Notes under the pieces: generated by a model
The model's database searches: none
What the model was told of the DNA's origin: nothing
Seen by the model: only the letters and a program-made list of their open reading frames with translations
Assembly (NCBI RefSeq): GCF_029227915.1
Contig: NC_079888.1
Location: 13,747,001-13,811,000, forward strand
DNA from: Hydractinia symbiolongicarpus
Lineage: Eukaryota > Cnidaria > Hydrozoa > Anthoathecata > Hydractiniidae
Direction of reading: 5' to 3'
DNA length: 64,000 bases
Shown: in pieces, positions 37,701-46,878 of the stretch
Position numbering within the stretch: the stretch's first letter is position 1
How the letters are laid out: the number at the start of each line of letters is the position of its first letter
Program-made: the position numbers and the translations under genes

Positions 37701-38303
37701 TCTTGTGTAACTGTGCTAAAAATATTGCCCGAGGTCATCAGTATCGAGTTTGCAAGGTCATTACGCTGACCAATGGTAAATATGTCTCGATATGAAAATG
37801 TGACGTCACGTCTGTTGTCATGGTGACTTATCGGTAACAGGTGGACCCATCATGGCTTCTCAGAGCCCCCCGCTCTGAATATAGTTAATAGAACGGTAAG
37901 TACCGTTAATGATTTTGGGGTAATCGAAACGTTTTATTAGCGTTTTTGAAACATAAAGGTTGCTCGCATTGGTGTTCTATACTGCAGGGTGTTAAAAAGG
38001 ACGGAAGGAAATCGTAATGTGCCGCACAACAGTGACGATGACAGTCGTGTAAAACAAAGTAGTCTTTAGAACAGTATACTTACGTGGCATAAGTTCCGAT
38101 GAGTACGGTGGTATATTAATAGTTGAAATGTTGAAGATATCCTGACATACAGTTACATTGGAACAAGTTGGTGGCGATGTTAACGAAGAACCGGGACCGG
38201 AACATTCCCTCATATCAATCGTTTTCAAGCATTTTTCGGCCGCCTTCGTGTACCGAATACGTGTGCAGAATAATACAAGTAACAACAGATTTAATCGAGA
38301 CAT
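22705..38303 (-). CDS. ionotropic-glutamate-receptor-like channel with a TVGYGD potassium filter, ten exons
   Basis: Exons: 38303..38084, 34616..34276, 33938..33844, 33192..33036, 24351..24282, 24190..24143, 23815..23778, 23584..23369, 23237..23081, 22916..22705. All phases agree and give 517 aa. Residues 1-21 are a signal peptide; there is no amino-terminal (LIVBP-like) domain. S1 starts near 58-67 (NISTINIPPY). M1 is about 166-187. The pore loop is GFWWSFISMTTVGYGD (207-222), with the filter at 217-222. The M3-like helix is 232-256, ending TAALTSAI (249-256) where canonical receptors have SYTANLAAF. S2 runs from about 272 to 400, M4 is about 416-435, followed by RRRKR and a short acidic tail. 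Order and M4 follow animal iGluRs, while the filter is that of K+ channels, as known in cyanobacterial GluR0 and rotifer AvGluR1. Expected to be a ligand-gated K+-selective membrane channel. The aligned S1 site for the ligand-binding Arg is Ile126. Least certain are exon 7 (acceptor ATAAG) and the exon 5 donor (GTGACG). Confidence 0.83.
26738..26800 (+). repeat. dispersed repeat, copy 2 of 2
   Basis: Matches 13252-13311 (see that entry). It ends about 45 bp before the inverted-repeat element at 26847. Confidence 0.55.
26847..28478. mobile_element. 1.6-kb inverted-repeat DNA element, non-autonomous
   Basis: The left arm CCAACCTCGTCCCCAGGG (26847-26864) pairs with CCCTGGGAACGAGGTTGG (28461-28478). 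An inner block, TGGAACAGGCTGGTCATGTG (26911-26930), pairs with 28403-28419. The spacing of outer and inner blocks is similar at both ends, so the arms are about 80 bp and diverged between the blocks. Only a 24-codon frame starting at an ATGGCGGGCG context (27014) is seen inside. Class and target duplication unresolved. Confidence 0.6.
28551..28688. repeat. C-rich minisatellite of ATTTAAAAAATACGGTCCCC units
   Basis: Five to six units alternate TTTAAAAAA with runs of 4-18 C. The period is about 20-28 bp, varying mainly in C-run length. It ends 20 bp before the first copy of the 1.3-kb duplication. Confidence 0.85.
28708..30022 (+). pseudogene. transposase-like gene fragment, copy 1 of a 1.3-kb duplication
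   Basis: Three coding-like blocks. First, 28720-28799 starts at an ATG and ends at a donor-like GAA|GTAAGT. Second, after TTTTAG, 28879-29112 encodes a C-x2-C ... H-x-H motif (KCAGC ... LHYHLG) that looks zinc-binding. Third, 29715-29940 encodes a Glu/Gln-rich helix, then SYHSMIFKYCLTL. A one-base shift at 29940 restores a frame reading GCEILVIPSLSTLRNYKNYI, which resembles the central part of P-element/THAP9-type transposases; that family call is from pattern memory. The shift, and blocks 1 and 2 that do not join in phase, point to a decayed gene. It lies in intron 4 of the receptor-like gene, on the opposite strand. Confidence 0.5.
30023..30484. other. spacer between the two 1.3-kb copies
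   Basis: 462 bp, present once and not related to the duplicated unit. No coding potential seen. Confidence 0.5.
30485..31801 (+). pseudogene. transposase-like gene fragment, copy 2 of the 1.3-kb duplication
   Basis: Nearly identical to 28708-30022, offset about 1777 bp, with very few substitutions. One extra A in the GGGAAAAAA run at 30851-30858 shifts the end of the Cys/His block, so it reads differently from copy 1. The frame break before the NYKNYI block is shared, so that decay came before the duplication. Confidence 0.55.
32656..32900 (+). mobile_element. tRNA-derived SINE
   Basis: The head (32656-32729) has an RNA polymerase III A box TGGTGTAGTGG (32663-32673), a B box GGTTCGGGTCC (32706-32716) and an anticodon-like loop with TGT (Thr) at 32688-32690. 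Acceptor and anticodon stems pair poorly, so it is not a working tRNA. Unrelated sequence follows (to about 32900) instead of a pol III T-run, as in SINE bodies. The 3' end is a guess. It lies in intron 4 of the receptor-like gene. Confidence 0.65.
32905..33015. repeat. TTCGAGTTA/ATAACGAAAGTTC repeat fragment
   Basis: Several copies of GTTCGA(G/C)TTA and its kin, in the style of the AATTCGAAC subrepeats of the MITE at 59814. It could be a decayed relative; ends not defined. Confidence 0.35.
34617..38083 (-). other. 3.5-kb intron 1 of the receptor-like gene
   Basis: The intron starts CCAC|GTAAGT at 38083 and ends CTTTTCAG at 34617, phase 1. Joining the two flanking exons gives a continuous S1 start (ELMP-P-MLEIAV), so no extra exon is required. 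It carries a copy of the dispersed repeat (near 37516), AGCT repeats near 36350-36490, an AAACGCCCC motif repeat near 37320 and a CRE-like TGACGTCA near 37801. No other gene seen. Confidence 0.55.
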
Positions 38304-39339
38304 CACTAATTTCTATGTCCCTTTTTTAAATGTGCATGCCTTGCTGTAGACATTATCATTCGGTTTTTTAAACGATTTCTCACTGTGTATAAATCTCTAT
38401 CTCCTTTTATGCTAATTATTTTTACAGTTTATATATTTAATTATACAAAAATCTCTGAATAAAACTGTTCAGTTTACATAATATATTATTAATTAATATT
38501 TTATGCTTAATAAATAATATATATGATTTTAATTCACCTTAAAAATTGAGGTGGTTTGGTTGTTGCTATTTAGGACGTAGCTATCGATGTGTGCTGTTTA
38601 CGTGGTTAAGCAATAATAATTTTGTTTATTGACATAACAATGTTGCAAATTAAAATTATAAAAAAAAAAAACAGAACTGTAGATACAATGGCAGTTTTTA
38701 TTTTAAGCATTATACTTTGACCTGACTAAAGGTCGCACGATTCTCGAACTTTTACTTCATGTTTTACAAAAATTGATATAGATAATATTGTATAAACGAT
38801 TATATTTAGTTTCTAATTCACAATACTCGAATCCTATGGCTTTAAATATTTATATAATTCGGCTTAGTCATGAGAAGGTCAGCATAACACTGGCTACGTT
38901 AAATAGGGTACGCAAATAACCACAATCCTAATTTACATTAGACCTATTTATACCTGGCGGTTATACCTGATCGATTGGGGAGAGGTGGCTAGATTCAAAC
39001 AACAACTTTTTCTCTTCTAAAATAACGATCTAATACATCTTCAATTTGGCGATTTCAATATTTATCTATTAACTTTTCTTTAAATTTTTTTGAAAAGCTT
39101 ATCATTTTACTGCGACACTAAATTCTTTTTGGCATTTTTTTGAGCATTTTTTTTGCTCACCTTCTGTATGTTTCAAAAGGTAACCAACAAACAATCCAAT
39201 CTCCATTAGACGATTTTCACGACGATCGTCAGATATTTCGTGAGGACACATGCGCAAAGAAAAAAAAAATGTCATCGCTGCAGCGAAAATATTGGCTGAC
39301 GAAAAGTAGAAATGGTTTCTACTGGTCAGCAATCGTCAA

Positions 39340-39374
39340 GCATTTTGATTGGTTTAAAAAACCAATCAAAATGC
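39340..39374. repeat. perfect 16-bp palindrome with 3-nt loop
   Basis: GCATTTTGATTGGTTT followed after three A by its exact reverse complement. It could form a hairpin, or be the core of a tiny inverted-repeat element. Confidence 0.85.
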
Positions 39375-40102
39375 AGGAAAATAATAATCAGAAAGCGAAA
39401 TGCTTTGCGAACATTTTAAAGATGGCATCTGAAGAGCATGGCCGTGTGTTGAAAAAATGTGTCAAGCCAACAAAATCAGCCAGCAACAGAAGATTTCAAT
39501 AAGGAAATGTTATTCAACGCCTTTAGAAAGTACAAGTGTCTGTGGGAAAAATCGAAATATAAAAAATAATGCGTGAAAGGAGCTGTTTTTAACTAAGACG
39601 GTAAGTGCATGCTGTTTGTCAGTGAATTTGTAGTCAAACACACTAACTAGCTATATGTAAGAAAACAATAAGTTCTATTGTAGCAAGTACAAATATTTAG
39701 CATAGTCATCAGCTTTTGTATTAAAACTAAATGTTGTGTTTTTGAAATCAAGAATTAGGCTTGGTTTTAACTGTTGTATCCATTAATTTGTGTAGTGCCC
39801 TTTCTACAAAAAAGTTCAAAAAACGTAAAAGACTATGTTCTAGAAAAAGTTTTAATAAGAGAAATGCCATGAAAAGATCATGTGCAACTTCTGCATCATT
39901 ACCAACTTGCAAGTATACTTCGAAGTGATGCGTTTCTTACATGAGAAAAGTGGAAGCAATATAACAGAAAGTAATTTAAATTCACAAGTTTCGACCATCG
40001 AAATAGGTACTGTACTGTAAAATTCGATTTATCGTGTGCCAATAATCCATTGCCTAGCGTCCAATATTGCTGTCTGGTACTACTTCAAACACATCACTTT
40101 AC

Positions 40103-40162
40103 CATCAAGTGTTTTATTATCGCCAGACCCATCAATGCCAACAGCCACTTTAACCATGGGTA
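40103..40162 (-). other. possible short coding exon (MVKVAVGIDGSGDNKTLDG)
   Basis: The acceptor CTTTCTTCATAG precedes TACCC and an ATG at 40157; 18 codons later there is a donor GATG|GTAAAG. The start is reminiscent of universal-stress-protein N-termini or of a transposase motif, but no partner exon was found. Confidence 0.15.
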
Positions 40163-40573
40163 CTATGAAGAAAGAATGAATGAAACGGAAGCAAATTGCA
40201 ACAAACGATCATACAGCTAACGATGGGGTTTTTTATAAACATATGAAAGAAATATCATTGTACCATAAAAAAAAAGTTAAGATTGGCAAAAATTAAAATA
40301 AACCAGTTACTTTTTGATATAGAATTTTAAGAGCAATTATTTATATTATATGTTATACCGTAAATAAAATCAAACTGGAATTGTTAAGGTACTTTTTAAG
40401 CAGGAGCAGTTATTCCTTCATTTATGGTGTCAGGGTTGTACATATATGTGACATGTTTTTTTTAAACTTATGTACAGTTAACTTTTTTTTTCTAACAGTA
40501 TTTTTTTTCTTTTAGCACCATTAGTTTGTTTTTTTTAAAATTTCCAATTGCTAGTCAACAGCACCTTCATTAC

Positions 40574-40653
40574 AAAAATATTCTGTGAATTAATCTCGCA
40601 CCCACTTGGCGTCAAAAATATTCTGTGAATTAATCTCGCACCCACTTGGCGTC
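40574..40653. repeat. perfect 40-bp tandem duplication
   Basis: The 40-bp segment starting AAAAATATTCTGTGAATTAA occurs twice in a row with no differences. Confidence 0.95.
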
Positions 40654-41970
40654 TTTACCGTAATTATTCGAAGCACGTAGATGTCTCAACGCTTTTCGAG
40701 AACATGACAATTTTGCTCCAGTCATGTGTAGTTGACAGGAATTTTAATTATCCGTTTTTATTTAGTTGTTTCCAAATAAATGTGCATGTCTTATGTATAA
40801 TTCTACCCACTGTAGCTGGACTTACTCTACAATTTGCACCAATAGTGGTATGTGCATCACCAGTCGCTAAATATCTTAGAGTTATTGCCAACCATTGTTC
40901 CGGACGAAATTAATGTTCGCATATTTGTGGTATCTTTTTTATCAGAGGTGCAATAAACCCAAGCAACGTTTCAAATGTTTTAGGAGTCATTCTGAAATAC
41001 TTAAAAAACATCCCATAATCATAACGTTTGAGGTCACAAACAAGCAATTCGTATTTGTTTGTTTAATTATTAACTGCTTTCGTCTGAATAAGTACTATAA
41101 GTCTCCTTCGGATTAAAAACAAGTAACGCATATTAACAGCAGCTAGCAGCTATTTAAAACAATTTTCTAGAAATAAATTTAATCGCAGCGAGCTTCTCCA
41201 CTATACTTCTGTTTCGATGCAATTTTTCCGGCGAATGTTATAAAAATCTTCGTAAAAAATCGTCTAGTGGAGATTCGTCTTTAAAGCCGGCGAACTTAAA
41301 ATTTTTAAACCACGTGAATATTAATTTTTTCTCTCTCTTCTCTTCCCGGAAAACTCTTTCTCTGCTTTCTGTGCGGATACAGCCTAATCAAATCCACTTT
41401 TTTCACTTTTTGCAGGGAATGATCAAAGTAACTCTCTCCTAAAAAACGAAGCGCGGGAAAAGCTACTTATTGGATGTGAAATTGACTTCGAAAAGATTGT
41501 CAGAAACTAGCTCATCATGACAAATAAAGAGAAATTACATTATGAACACAAATACTCTAGCGTAATGTTGGCCATTTTGAAGGATTTGAGTCGTTTTTAG
41601 GGTTTTGACTTTCTTGTTTTCTAAAAGCTTTGTCTTGTGCTTTTTACATGTTTTGCATGTTAAGATAACAATATTGTCACGATCGAACAAACAAATTTTA
41701 AAATTGTGACTACAAACGTAGATTTCGAGCTAGCTTAGCTATTGATATTCATATGAAGTTTTTTATTTAGTTTGATATAAGATCTTTTTATCCTAGCCGA
41801 AATTATTTATTTTTATGTTTGGGTTGTGGTTATTTAGCTAGCTGCTTATTTACATCTGACTAAAAGTGAAATAGTCTGATGTAGTTTGGCTGCACTAAAA
41901 CTCTTAATCATAAATTTCTTATGCTAAATGCTATAAGGTTTGCTGCCATTAAAATTAATCTATTGCCTTG

Positions 41971-42620
41971 TTACTGTTTTAGCTTGACAGGGTAACAACG
42001 GGCTGTTTCCTGTATTTTGCATTTAAGCCGAAGTTGCACAAAAGTTTTTTGTTTTACCTGTACTAAGCGCTCAGCCTGGTGTCACAATTAAATCTTAAAC
42101 TTTCACGGAACTTTTCCAGCAAAAAAAATAAATAAAAAATGGTGCACCATTGTTTTGCCTTAACGCGTTAAAAACAGGTTGAAAACTGTGTTTTTACCCT
42201 GTTCACCCTCTTTAAATAACTTTTCTAAAAAATAAAGTTCTTTCACAAAAAATAATTGTTGAGTGACTGTTTTAGCTAAATAGGGTAACAACGGGCTGTT
42301 TCCTATGTGTTTTATTTAACCTGAAGTTAAAATATAGCTGGGCGACAAGGTATACCTCAGTGTTAACGATAGGCTGCCTGTTTCCGGTGTTTAACCGAAG
42401 TTGCGATATATATTTTTTTTGGAACGGGTAGAACACTAACATGGATGTGCAGCATTCTCATCTTTGCTAAGCGCTCAACCCGGAGTAACAGTCATTTTTG
42501 AACTTTCATCCGTAACAACTGGTTGTAAACTGTGTTTTTATATCAGCTAAAGTGATGAGAAAGTTATATTTTGAAAAATAGATTCACTTGCAAAACCATA
42601 ATGTTGTGTGCGTTTCATTT
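41971..42620. repeat. diverged tandem repeat, about 290-bp unit
   Basis: Two copies share, in order, GGGTAACAACGGGCTGTTTC, CTAAGCGCTCA, AACTGTGTTTTTA and a closing TTCACTTGCAAAA/TTCACAAAAA block. Related CTGTACTAAGYGC motifs also occur near 36107 and 42643. Confidence 0.5.
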
Positions 42621-42979
42621 GATTGACGACATACTACATACCTGTAATAAAGCGCTTTACCTGAATGTGTGGCACAGTTTACGGTTTGTGTTATTTGTAC
42701 CACCAGCTGTTAAACGACGATTAACACAGATACTTGTGACTTAACATGGCGTTTCCCCGCCGAGTCTCCGGCTAATGCGTGTTAAAAACATACAGAGGCC
42801 TTCAGGGGACGAATGAAATTAGGTGACGAAGAAAGATTAAATCCAATTACAGCCTGCTGAATAAAAAACCCGTCTAGTTTCTAATACATATAAAAAAAGC
42901 AAAACTCCTTAACCTCTCGAGGTTTGTGACAAGGAGCCATTGGTTCTCCATATCCATGATGTTTCCGAGTGCTTTAGAT

Positions 42980-43543
42980 TCAGCTAACTTGCTCTTGATA
43001 CTCTACAACGTCGACGCAATGTGGCCTGCACCCTGAGAAGTTACTAATAACAATATGCTTTATGTTTATGTATGTACTACCAGTAACTGCAACATTATGA
43101 CTGACAGGAACATCGTCATTCATCCTTGAAACGTGATTATCAGACACATGAATACCATTAACCTTAATACTAGTCTCTCCAATCCCCATAGTAAACCCTG
43201 CAAGCTTGGTATCATAATTATAACCATCAACTTCACTAAGCCTGACCAACATATCTGGGGCAACATATTCACTCCATAAACCACAGAAAAAACAACTTTA
43301 TTCCTGGAATATTTCAACAAACTCTCACATCTCCTAATACTACCATCAAATGAACAGCTCACATAACGTTACTCCCAAGTTTTTGAAGATATTTCTTCCT
43401 GAAATCCGGGTGATAAACAAATAACAATATTCCCTCAGACTTTCAGAAATCAACGGTAAGGCCTTCTTTGTCAAACCCCTACTTCTATCATTTATCCACC
43501 TTGAATACATATAATTCTCCAACCAATCACCCTGATTGGTCAT
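42980..43543 (-). pseudogene. decayed protein-coding remnant of unknown type
   Basis: Three overlapping open frames in successive reading frames (43543..43346, 43362..about 43240, 43252..42980) read as one protein if two single-base shifts are allowed, near 43360 and 43258. Composition is protein-like throughout (for example ESLREYCYLFITRISGRNIF and KLAGFTMGIGETSIKVNGIH), with no low complexity. I do not recognise the family. It could be part of a transposon-encoded protein or a dead host gene. Confidence 0.35.
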
Positions 43544-43975
43544 TTCTTAAATATACCATATTTTAAGTCCCTATCAGTACCATTTTCATCACAAACACTA
43601 TTTGAACCCCTTCTGACCAAACATTATAATATTGAGAAAGAACATTTTTACTAGGTAACTTCATCTGTACAGTGTGTAATATCTTTCATTTCCAGCTTAA
43701 TCGCTGTTTTGGTACTTGACTTTGAACAAAATAAATTGAAAAAGAATTTGGGTAACTGCTTAGCAGAATTTTTAATAATCTTTCATACTGTTAGATTTTC
43801 GTTTAAGTAACCTTTAAGCAGCAAGTCGCCACTTAGCATCAATAACTGTAGGCGACGATTACATCTTGTGGATTTAAGCGTCTAGGACTAGCTGTATAAT
43901 AGGATGACAGTTTCTGCAACGTTTATATAAACACAATTAGTTGAAACATGTGTTGAAACGTAAGCTTTGTGCATA

Positions 43976-44975
43976 CAGTCGTCTCTCTTGATTTTCAAGG
44001 GGGATAAAATTTCAATCGGATTAGAGAGAGAATCGAATTAAGGACTGTCTCTCTAATTCGAATTTTTAGGCGACAAGGTAGAAAAAATCGAATTACAGAG
44101 AGAAATCTTTGTAAACTCGCAAAAAAGGAGTAAGACATACATAATATGAACAGTGCAGTACGAATATTAAAGACTTTTTTAAAGACAAAGATCTCTGAAA
44201 ATCTCTGAAAATAGTCATTAATATTCGAGTATTCCTCATTCAGCATACGTTCTAAATCAACCTCCCTATTTACATCTTTTAATGCAACAATTACATCGTT
44301 TCCAAAGTTGGAAAACACAATCTTCTAATGTACTAATGGCATTTAATACATCTTTGTATAATGGCTTTGCAAGTGGTCATTCGTTTGGTTCATCGTCATC
44401 TGTTTTGTTATCACTGGAGTCCACAGAATTCTCAGACACTTCGCACTGCCATTTTGAAATAGCCTCAATTTTATAATTGTTTTTTTTTAGGTAGATACAG
44501 TGTTTTATGGAACTTCTATGGATTTATTTTCTATTTAGTCTATCTTAGTTTATCTAGTCTTCTATTTATGGATTTTCCCTTGTGAAGTTCAGCAAGGCTT
44601 TATATTTCAGCTCTAAACCCAGTTCTTTGTGTACTCGTTTATTCGGTACAGCACCCATTTTCTCGAGTTCAAATGCCTTTGTTTTTACAAAACTTACTTT
44701 CAAAATGCAATTTTAAAACATTCGAATGAATGAAATTTCGAAACATGGTTCGAAACTGTGGTTAAGGCCCTTTTACACTCAAGAAATGGAATTAGAGAGA
44801 GAATTTCCTTGAATGGACCTTAAATCTAGATCGAATTAAAAAGTTTATCAAATTAGAGAGTATCGAGGAGGTTCATTTATGAGAGTTTTTTAAATTTGAT
44901 GGTGACTTTGAATTTAGTCGAATGAGAGAGAGAGAGTACCGAATTACGGAGTTTCGAATTACAAAGAGTCGACTG
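43976..44975 (-). mobile_element. pogo/Tigger-like non-autonomous DNA transposon, 1.0 kb
   Basis: Flanked by TA on both sides (43974-43975 and 44976-44977). Ends start CAGTCG and are imperfect inverted repeats rich in AATTCGA and GAGAGA subrepeats. Inside, on the - strand (44477..43995), is a decayed frame with one in-frame TGA (near 44360) and a shift near 44300. It reads an acidic stretch followed by NAISTLEDCVF and DVIVALKDVNREVDLERML, resembling the C-terminal end of Tigger/jerky transposases. It is a deletion derivative that cannot move by itself. Confidence 0.65.
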
Positions 44976-45046
44976 TATATATGTAAAAGACTAGTTATAA
45001 TATGCAATGACAGTGAACTAATTATTATTAGTTTCGATACTACCCT

Positions 45047-45051
45047 AAGAA

Positions 45052-45085
<34 letters not shown>

Positions 45086-45125
45086 CGACATATATTTCAA
45101 TCGTCCATAAATTACAATGGTTCTT
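45047..45125 (-). mobile_element. LINE 3'-end fragment with (TTA)n-type tail
   Basis: A trinucleotide run ATTATT (45049-45082) is followed by a tract containing TATATTTC, TCCATA and TTACAATGG in the same order as the 3' end of the LINE at 14383-14460. It is 5'-truncated to under 100 bp and diverged, so it comes from an older or different family member. Confidence 0.5.
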
Positions 45126-45208
45126 AATGCTGAAATGCGTAAATACTAAATGTATTTGCAAACGTAAATATAAATTCAATCAGAAACAAGAAGCCCTGGG
45201 GGCTCTAA

Positions 45209-46372
45209 GAATTTCCGCGCGCTACCAAAATATTTGATGAAAACCTGCTAATTCGTTGTGTTATTGTGCCAAACATTCGAAGGGGTTTGGTGCATGAACC
45301 TCTGAAGATAAAGCCCATCAGTGACATTATATCTTACAACAAACGCAAACAAAACGAAACGTGTCATAATAAACTCACATTTTAAAAGAAATTGCTAACA
45401 AAAAATACAGCCTATCATTCATGGTTGAAATTCTTGCGATTGAGACGTTTATGGTCTTAAACGGCATTAGTTGACAAAAAATCAAAATTTTGATGTAACC
45501 ATCATTTTCAGCATACTTTTTTTATTAACTGTGTCAATTTTTGTCGAAAATAAAGCAGTTTTAATATTTGGATGAATTTTGGCCTGAAATGACATTTAGG
45601 TGACAAAAAATCAAACTTTTGTACCATCATCATTTTCAGCATACTTTATTTGTTAACCGTGCCAGATTTAGCCGAAAATGAAGTGGTTTTAATTTTTGGA
45701 CCAATTTTGGTCTAAAATGGCATTTAGGTGACAAAAATCAAAATTTTGATGTCACCATTATGTTCAGCATACTTTTTTTGTTAACTTTGCCAATTTTTGT
45801 TGAAAATGAAGTAGTTTTAATTTTTGGACCAATTTTGGCCTAAAATGGCATTTAGGTGACAAAAATCAAAATTTTGATGTCACCATTATGTATACTTTTT
45901 TTGTTAACTTTGCCACTTTTTGTTGAAAATGAAGTAGTTTTAATTTTTGGACCAATTTTGGCCTAAAATGACATTCAGGTAACAGGAAATCAAAATTTTG
46001 ATGTCACCATCATGTTCAGCATACTTTATTTGTTAACTGTTCCAAATTTTGTTGAAAATAAAGTAGTTCTAATTTTTGGACCAATTTTGGCCTAAAATGA
46101 CATTTAGGTGACAAAACTCAAAATTATTATGTCACCATTATGTTCAGCATACTTTTTTTGTTAACTGTGCCAAATTTTGTCGAAAACAAATACCAATTTT
46201 GGCCTGAAGCGTCAATACTAGACTTCCCAGTAGTTAAGGAGCTTCGGTACGAAGTTTACATCTGTGACGGACCAACGTGAAATCCCAGGGTCGATTTTTT
46301 CTCAAAAAATGCTCCGAAAGAAAAAAAACGACGGTTTTAAAGAATTTCCTACGCCTTCGGGCGCGGAAATTC
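45209..46372. mobile_element. TIR element with a central 128-bp satellite
   Basis: Begins GAATTTCCGCGC (45209-45220) and ends GCGCGGAAATTC (46361-46372). The right end also forms its own hairpin (46342-46372) around CGCC-TTCG-GGCG. The middle is the satellite listed separately. No coding sequence. The layout (short ends, core tandem array, terminal hairpin) resembles Helitron-like DINE elements of invertebrates, but no CTRR terminus is evident, so the class is open. Confidence 0.5.
45474..46212. repeat. 128-bp satellite, about six copies
   Basis: Units start (G)ACAAAAATCAAAATTTTGATG at about 45474, 45602, 45729, 45858, 45980 and 46110; all but one spacing is near 128 bp. Each contains CAGCATACTTT, TTAACTGTGCCA, GAAAATGAAGTAGTTTTAAT and TTTTGGCCTAAAATG in that order. 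The units diverge by several percent or more. Confidence 0.88.
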
Positions 46373-46878
46373 AATAAAAACAAAATGAACACGAACAAAA
46401 GAGCATAGACAAAGCAGTCAAATAATCATACGAAAGTCTTCAGTTGTGAAAACGTATTGAAAGGCATTAGGATAAATGAACCATTATAATTGAGCAAAGC
46501 TAAAGAAGGCTTGGTAGTCTAGATAATGTAAATTAAGGAATAAGTTAAGCGTCACGTGAAAACAAAAACTAAAAAACAAAAAACCTACTATCCGTAATAG
46601 GAAATAACCAAGATTTAAACCAAATGTATATTGAGAAAAAAAGAAAAAAAAAAGGTAAAGGACGACCGATAATTATAATTAAGAATAGCTATGTCGATAA
46701 GTTTTAATTAATGTTGTCGAAGAAAGGAAATGACATATAATCTTGTTTACATCAATTACTTATATTTAAACGATAAAATAACCTTCAAAAATCCAAATCA
46801 ACAAAAAAATCATATAGTTTTAAGCGTCGGTAATTTTCTTTTATAATCGCATTTGCTTGTTACTTGTAATTTGTTCTT

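Larger units (their letters stand above)
38304..43975. other. no confident gene; repeats and decayed coding sequence
   Basis: Upstream of the receptor-like gene; its promoter should be here but no clear TATA box or initiator could be picked. Listed separately: the palindrome at 39340, a possible short exon at 40103-40162, the 40-bp duplication at 40574, the repeat at 41971 and the pseudogene at 42980. Confidence 0.4.

Noticed and set aside
37801-37808. CRE-like TGACGTCA as a promoter element of the receptor-like gene
   Set aside because: It is in intron 1, downstream of the first coding exon, and similar TGACGTCA motifs occur inside repeats in this window.
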